From: Bacteroidales bacterium UBA7569 | Lineage (GTDB): Bacteria > Bacteroidota > Bacteroidia > Bacteroidales > Paludibacteraceae | Direction: 5' to 3' | NCBI GenBank assembly: GCA_002477945.1 | Contig: DLLF01000033.1 | Span: 78,263 to 142,262 of the forward strand | DNA: 64,000 nt | In this document: one piece after another, positions 60,650-64,000 of the stretch | Layout of the letters: every line of letters starts with the position of its first letter | How positions within the stretch are numbered: position 1 is the stretch's first letter | Notes under the pieces: generated by a model | Seen by the model: only the letters and a program-made list of their open reading frames with translations | What the model was told of the DNA's origin: nothing | Database searches by the model: none | Program-made: the position numbers and the translations under genes

Positions 60650-62401
60650 TTATTGGATGATGATGCGGTGGGTGCGGGTGCCGATGCGGACGATGTAGAT
60701 ACCCTGCGGGAGAGGGAGACATATATCGCCGGTAGCATAGGTGGAGGAGACGGCACGACCTGTCATATCGAACACAGATACCATAGCGGGTTGCGTGATG
60801 CCCGAAATGAAGAGCAGGTTGCCCTCGGTGTGCAAGGACACGGTAGCATCGGGCTCCGTGACGGCTGTCGGAGTGTATCGGATATTGACAGAGAGCGTTT
60901 TGTCCACCAATTGACCATTGGAGTTGAAGCGCACGGTGACGGAAGCCGTCTGCTCGGCATTGGCGAGTGCGGTTACGAACAACGTGTCGCGACGGACAAC
61001 GGCAGAGAGTGCGGAGGGGTCGGAGACGGAGAGGACACGCTTGGTGATAGCGACGTCCATATTGTCCTTGTCGGTAGCCATGCCTTTGAGCGGCAGCGCG
61101 ATGGTCTGTCCGCCATTGACGGTGGCGGGTGTGAAATTGGTTACTTTCGGTTTGAACACATCAGGGAAGATAAAGAGGGCAGGGTACCAATAGTTGCGGA
61201 TAGGCGTGTAGGCTCCTTTCCGTTCCCCTTGCGGGGTGATTTGGAAGAATGCCCAGTCGTTTGTAGAGATGTTGTTCTTGAAGCAGCCTACGTACAAGTT
61301 GCCGCCGTGGGGCGAGACACGCAGCGTGCCGCTGTTGTAGATATAGTAGTCGCCGAGGGTGGAGGTGTCGAAGATTTCGGTGATACTGCTGTTGTCAATA
61401 TCGTACCTGTATATATGCGTGCGCCCGTTGTACCAGTCCCATATATTGTCGGAGAACGTGAAGTAGAGGGCGTTCTCTTGCGGTGCGGCACAGAGTGAGC
61501 CAGCCGTCCACGCATACCATGTCTGTTCGACGATGAGGTCGGCGTTGCCTGACAGTTGGGCGATATTGACAGAGGACTGTTTGAGGGTGATGGGGTCTAT
61601 GCAAAGGAGTTCGTTGCCCTGCCATTCCGTACCGCTGAAGCCGTAGGGGTATGTCAGTGCCTCGGGATTGGTGTTGCGTGCCGCCCATATACGCCCGTCC
61701 TTGGACTGTACCATGGTGGAGAAGCAGCCTGCGATGGTGGTGATGATTTCGTCGGTCTCGGGGTTGATGATGTGGATACCCTTGTCCTGCTGAATGGCAA
61801 AGACATAGTCGTAGGCGCGAATCATGATGCCGATTTGGTTGTTGTAGAGAGGACCTGTGCCGTCGGAGTTGTTCTCGCCGCCTTTGACGAGGGGGTTCTC
61901 AGTGCCGGCAATACGTTTGCCTATCTTGCCGGTGGCGAGGTCGAGGACGAAGATGCCGTTGCTGGTGCCGATATAGCCTTTGGTCTCGTCCACACCGACA
62001 AAGGCACGTCCGTCGGCGGCTGAATTGCCGTCTATCTCGAGGATAGTGGGGATGGAGTAGATGACCTTGAGCGTCTTGGCATCTGCTACGACTACGCGTC
62101 CGCCACGCCACTGACTGTTGCTGCCCTCGCCCGGGTCTTGCTCCTGCTTGGAGATGAAGTAGAAACGGTCGCCATAGATAGTGCCGAACTGCGAGGTACA
62201 GCCCAATGAGAAGTGCGTGTCCTGATTAGCCGCCTGCAGAATGCGGTAGGTGAACTGCCCTGTGGGGGAGAGGTGGTTGATGGTGGAGTTGTTGTGTCCG
62301 TACCAGTCCTCGTTGAGGATGAAAACGCCTGAGTTATAGGTGGTTTCGGCTTGCGCCATAGTGATGCAGCAAAGGGCTGCGAAAAGGAATATCTTCTTCA
62401 T
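60650..62401 (-). CDS. Surface DUF5074-like beta-propeller protein
   Basis: 583 residues. Signal peptide (1-18, ending AQA). Residues 20-405 read as a propeller: SGVFILNEDWYGHNNSTINH, RGGRVVVADAKTLKVIYSI, GTSNGIFVLDLATGKI, ALYFTFSDNIWDWYNGRTHI. An Ig-like domain (about 410-510) follows, and the tail VSVFDMTGRAVSSTYATGD ending YIVRIGTRTHRIIIQ is a clear T9SS type A-like CTD. The DUF5074/YncE group includes BtuG, a surface cobalamin-binding propeller of Bacteroides. It begins one base after the lipoprotein gene ends, so it is in the same operon. Ligand is inferred, not shown. Confidence 0.78.
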   Translation of the reverse strand: MKKIFLFAALCCITMAQAETTYNSGVFILNEDWYGHNNSTINHLSPTGQFTYRILQAANQDTHFSLGCTSQFGTIYGDRFYFISKQEQDPGEGSNSQWRGGRVVVADAKTLKVIYSIPTILEIDGNSAADGRAFVGVDETKGYIGTSNGIFVLDLATGKIGKRIAGTENPLVKGGENNSDGTGPLYNNQIGIMIRAYDYVFAIQQDKGIHIINPETDEIITTIAGCFSTMVQSKDGRIWAARNTNPEALTYPYGFSGTEWQGNELLCIDPITLKQSSVNIAQLSGNADLIVEQTWYAWTAGSLCAAPQENALYFTFSDNIWDWYNGRTHIYRYDIDNSSITEIFDTSTLGDYYIYNSGTLRVSPHGGNLYVGCFKNNISTNDWAFFQITPQGERKGAYTPIRNYWYPALFIFPDVFKPKVTNFTPATVNGGQTIALPLKGMATDKDNMDVAITKRVLSVSDPSALSAVVRRDTLFVTALANAEQTASVTVRFNSNGQLVDKTLSVNIRYTPTAVTEPDATVSLHTEGNLLFISGITQPAMVSVFDMTGRAVSSTYATGDICLPLPQGIYIVRIGTRTHRIIIQ

Positions 62402-62402
62402 A

Positions 62403-63665
62403 TTACCATATAGATTCTTCGATGTGTAGGTCTTCTGCGCGGGACAGTTCGGTGGATGTCTCGCCTATCCAGCCGCAGGTCTGGTTCTCGGCAGTATAGA
62501 CGCGGACGAAATCGATACAGGGCAGATGGACGGGGTTGCCGTTGGTGTCCACCGCCCAGTCGATGTCGAAAGAGATGCGGTTGATGGAATCGTTGGGGTG
62601 GTTGTCCACATAGCCCCAGTCGAAGGCATAGAGGACGTAGTAACTGCCGCGCCCCGATTCGTCCACAGCATTGGGCGGCAGGAGGGTGCCTGTGAAAGAA
62701 AGGCTGTCCTCCAACCAGCGAGGGAAATAGTCCTGCTTGTGGTAGATGTTCTTCTCCACGAAGCCTTGCCTGTGGTCGTTGTCGCGCCAGAGGATATAGG
62801 TGGTGTCGGTGAGCGGAGAGCCTTTCTTGGGCGTGGCGATGTGGTCGGAGTCAGGACGATAATAGGTGATTTGGTAGTGGTGGCGCGTGTCGGGGTGGCG
62901 GTAGGCACTGCCTGCCAGTTCATACCACTCGTCATCGGGCTGCCCGTTCTGGTTGCGGTCGAGGCTGACCATGACGATGCCGGGTTCGCAACTGCCGCCT
63001 TTGCCCTTCTCGGGGTGCGGATTGGCATCTGCATAGAAGGCGTTGCCGAGGATTTTGAAGTCGTACTGCCCATGGATATTCACCACACTATGGTCGAAGC
63101 CGAAGGTTACGTACCCGCCGAAACCTCCGAGGGAAATCATGACATCGTTCTTGCCGGCGATGCACTCCTGTGCCTTCTTTGCCATGTCGGCGGCGGTGTT
63201 GCCCTCTTCGTACTTGGGCATCTCGTTGACGAACTGCCCGGGCGCGGGGCGGTACTCATAGACGGTGGAGATGTAGCGGCTGTATGCCACCTGCTCTTCC
63301 CAGACGACGATGCGTATTTGCTGCTCGACGGGATTGTGCTTGTCAATGATGTTGAGGCGCAGGGAGTAGTCGCCCGTGTCGGCTTGGCAGAAGATGAAGT
63401 CGCGCTCGGTGCTGACAAGGGAGTCGGTGCCGTCCGTGGCAGGCATAGTCCACTCGTAGCGGTCGCCTGTGAACTCTGGGTGGAGGATAAGCGGACGCAT
63501 ACGCTCGATGGCATAGACCTCGTCGATGCCGAGGTTGACCATGGGGATTTCGGGTTGGCAGGAGACAAGAAAGAGCCCCAGAACCGCGACCTCCCCAACC
63601 CCTCCAAAGGAGGGGCTCAACAGAGTGAGTATCTTTCTTAGTTTGCTATGTATTTGTCTGTTCAT
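62403..63665 (-). CDS. Surface lipoprotein with PKD-like N-terminus, in the BtuG-like locus
   Basis: 420 residues in the longest frame. A lipobox (LFLVSC, Cys36) follows an unusually long N-terminal region, partly encoded by a 34-bp palindromic repeat copy (63587-63620, reading LLSPSFGGVGEVAV). The mature part begins with a PKD/Ig-like domain (PEIPMVNLGIDEVYAIERMR to about 130) and continues with a large domain of about 250 residues bearing GGFGGYVTFGFDHSVVN and EPGIVMVSLDRNQNGQPDDE. The DxNxDGxPDDE-like DRNQNGQPDDE could bind Ca2+. In Bacteroides this protein type sits near BtuG/YncE genes (memory). Function unknown, likely outer-membrane anchored. Confidence 0.72.
   Translation of the reverse strand: MNRQIHSKLRKILTLLSPSFGGVGEVAVLGLFLVSCQPEIPMVNLGIDEVYAIERMRPLILHPEFTGDRYEWTMPATDGTDSLVSTERDFIFCQADTGDYSLRLNIIDKHNPVEQQIRIVVWEEQVAYSRYISTVYEYRPAPGQFVNEMPKYEEGNTAADMAKKAQECIAGKNDVMISLGGFGGYVTFGFDHSVVNIHGQYDFKILGNAFYADANPHPEKGKGGSCEPGIVMVSLDRNQNGQPDDEWYELAGSAYRHPDTRHHYQITYYRPDSDHIATPKKGSPLTDTTYILWRDNDHRQGFVEKNIYHKQDYFPRWLEDSLSFTGTLLPPNAVDESGRGSYYVLYAFDWGYVDNHPNDSINRISFDIDWAVDTNGNPVHLPCIDFVRVYTAENQTCGWIGETSTELSRAEDLHIEESIW
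63587..63620 (-). repeat. 34-bp palindromic element, copy 1 (inside coding sequence)
   Basis: Exact inverted copy of 63686-63719. Inner palindrome CCCCTCCAAAGGAGGGG. It lies inside the signal-peptide coding part of the lipoprotein gene without breaking the frame. Weaker similarity continues about 13 bases beyond the outer end. Confidence 0.8.
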
Positions 63666-63685
63666 AATGGTTGTCTGTTTTTTTA

Positions 63686-63719
63686 TTGAGCCCCTCCTTT
63701 GGAGGGGTTGGGGAGGTCG
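63686..63719 (+). repeat. 34-bp palindromic element, copy 2 (intergenic)
   Basis: Identical to copy 1 in the opposite orientation (34 of 34 bases); begins TTGAGCCCCTCCTTTGGAGG. The 65 bases between the copies hold the lipoprotein start codon. It can form its own hairpin, and with copy 1 a long stem. Confidence 0.8.
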
Positions 63720-63730
63720 TGGGTCTGGGG

Positions 63731-64000
63731 TTACTTATATACAAACACCATGTGGGCGGGTATGTCGCCTGTGCGGACGCTCCATTTGCGTTTGCCGTGA
63801 GTGTCGTAACAATGGAGCATGCCGCTGGAGACGTAGTTCTTGGCATCCGTCACGAAGATGTCGCGGTTGTAGGGGTTGACGGCAATGCCGTATGGGATTT
63901 TGATGTTGGACTCTGTGCCGTCGGTGATGAAATGGTCGGTGAGCAGTTCGTGCGTCTGCACGTTGATGATGCCATACGAGACGGCGTTCTCCTCCGTCTG
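63731..64000 (-). CDS. BtuG/YncE-like surface propeller, C-terminal fragment
   Basis: Only the last 90 residues are inside the window; the frame stays open to the right edge (starting Q-T-E-E-N-A-V-S-Y). KIPYGIAVNPYNRDIFVTDA, KNYVSSGMLHCYDTHGKRKW and TGDIPAHMVFVYK form the last blades of the DUF5074/YncE propeller group, to which BtuG belongs. BtuG is a surface protein that captures vitamin B12 for the TonB transporter BtuB. The upstream part of the operon, where btuB and a cobalamin riboswitch would be expected, lies outside the window. Family confidence is moderate; cobalamin as ligand is inference. Confidence 0.65.
   Translation of the reverse strand, partial: QTEENAVSYGIINVQTHELLTDHFITDGTESNIKIPYGIAVNPYNRDIFVTDAKNYVSSGMLHCYDTHGKRKWSVRTGDIPAHMVFVYK

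Noticed and set aside
62526..63641. 371-codon plus-strand frame
   Set aside because: Antisense to the lipoprotein gene. The translation is valine/glycine-rich without domains, a typical shadow of GC-ending codons.
1..64000. CRISPR arrays, IS elements, prophage or integrase genes
   Set aside because: No regularly spaced direct repeats of CRISPR size, no transposase or integrase motifs and no phage structural genes were seen. The repeats found are short intergenic modules.

Overview
The window looks like a chromosomal segment of a member of the order Bacteroidales (phylum Bacteroidota). No 16S gene is present, so this rests on several independent signs. Start regions repeatedly carry the Bacteroidota promoter layout: TTTG or TTG at -33, an 18-21 base spacer, then TAnnTTTG at -7. 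Shine-Dalgarno motifs are mostly absent. There are many secreted proteins and lipoproteins, several large surface proteins end in short tails like type IX secretion (T9SS) sorting domains, and the order mpl - dCMP deaminase - S41 protease is the one I remember from Bacteroides. I see no IS element, prophage, CRISPR array or rRNA operon.

Layout. 0-1.4 kb: the end of an acyl-CoA synthetase and a tiny Cys-rich lipoprotein. 1.5-6.1 kb: a spermidine/putrescine ABC operon read leftwards (potA-potB-potC-potD). 6.3-10.4 kb: two secreted multidomain proteins. 10.9-14.5 kb: aspA, then divergently ychF and a Na+/Ca2+ antiporter. 14.4-18.8 kb: a surface-polysaccharide operon read leftwards (EpsG/Wzy-like polymerase plus four family-2 glycosyltransferases). 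19.0-21.0 kb: adk, obg, xseB. 21.0-28.4 kb: three secreted proteins, namely a GHL10 (DigH/YddW-like) glycosidase, a TolB-like propeller and a large amidase/propeller fusion. 28.7-35.3 kb: dGTPase, a YhcH protein with a glycogen branching enzyme, and a Na/Pi cotransporter with a PhoU tail. 35.4-43.5 kb: a TPR protein overlapping an outer-membrane barrel, then mpl, dCMP deaminase and an S41 protease. 43.5-46.1 kb: a long structured leader, two paralogous lipoproteins, and tRNA-Arg(UCU). 46.3-50.7 kb: aroB, a periplasmic thioredoxin, a DEAD-box helicase, and an ECF sigma factor with a membrane partner. 51.1-57.1 kb: an envelope protein with an RNA m5C methyltransferase, a UvrD/PcrA helicase, and a split ThrE exporter. 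57.2-64.0 kb: a leftward surface-protein locus (BtuG/YncE-like propeller, lipoprotein, DUF5074-like propeller, CUB/BNR-module protein) that may capture cobalamin or another ligand at the cell surface.

Two functional themes stand out. The GHL10 plus amidase pair is chemically coherent: an amidase strips stem peptides and a DigH-type enzyme cuts the resulting naked glycan. The non-coding DNA is also structured. Five copies of a modular intergenic repeat built on ACCCCTCA-type units lie near gene 3' ends, and two of them sit beside a 9-base-period tract. Two long leaders (Na/Pi gene; tandem lipoproteins) carry terminators or nested inverted repeats. A 34-bp inverted-repeat pair overlaps a lipoprotein signal sequence.

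Many start codons were shortened because the longest frame would begin inside or upstream of a recognisable promoter. All functional names come from motif recognition by eye; no database search was run.
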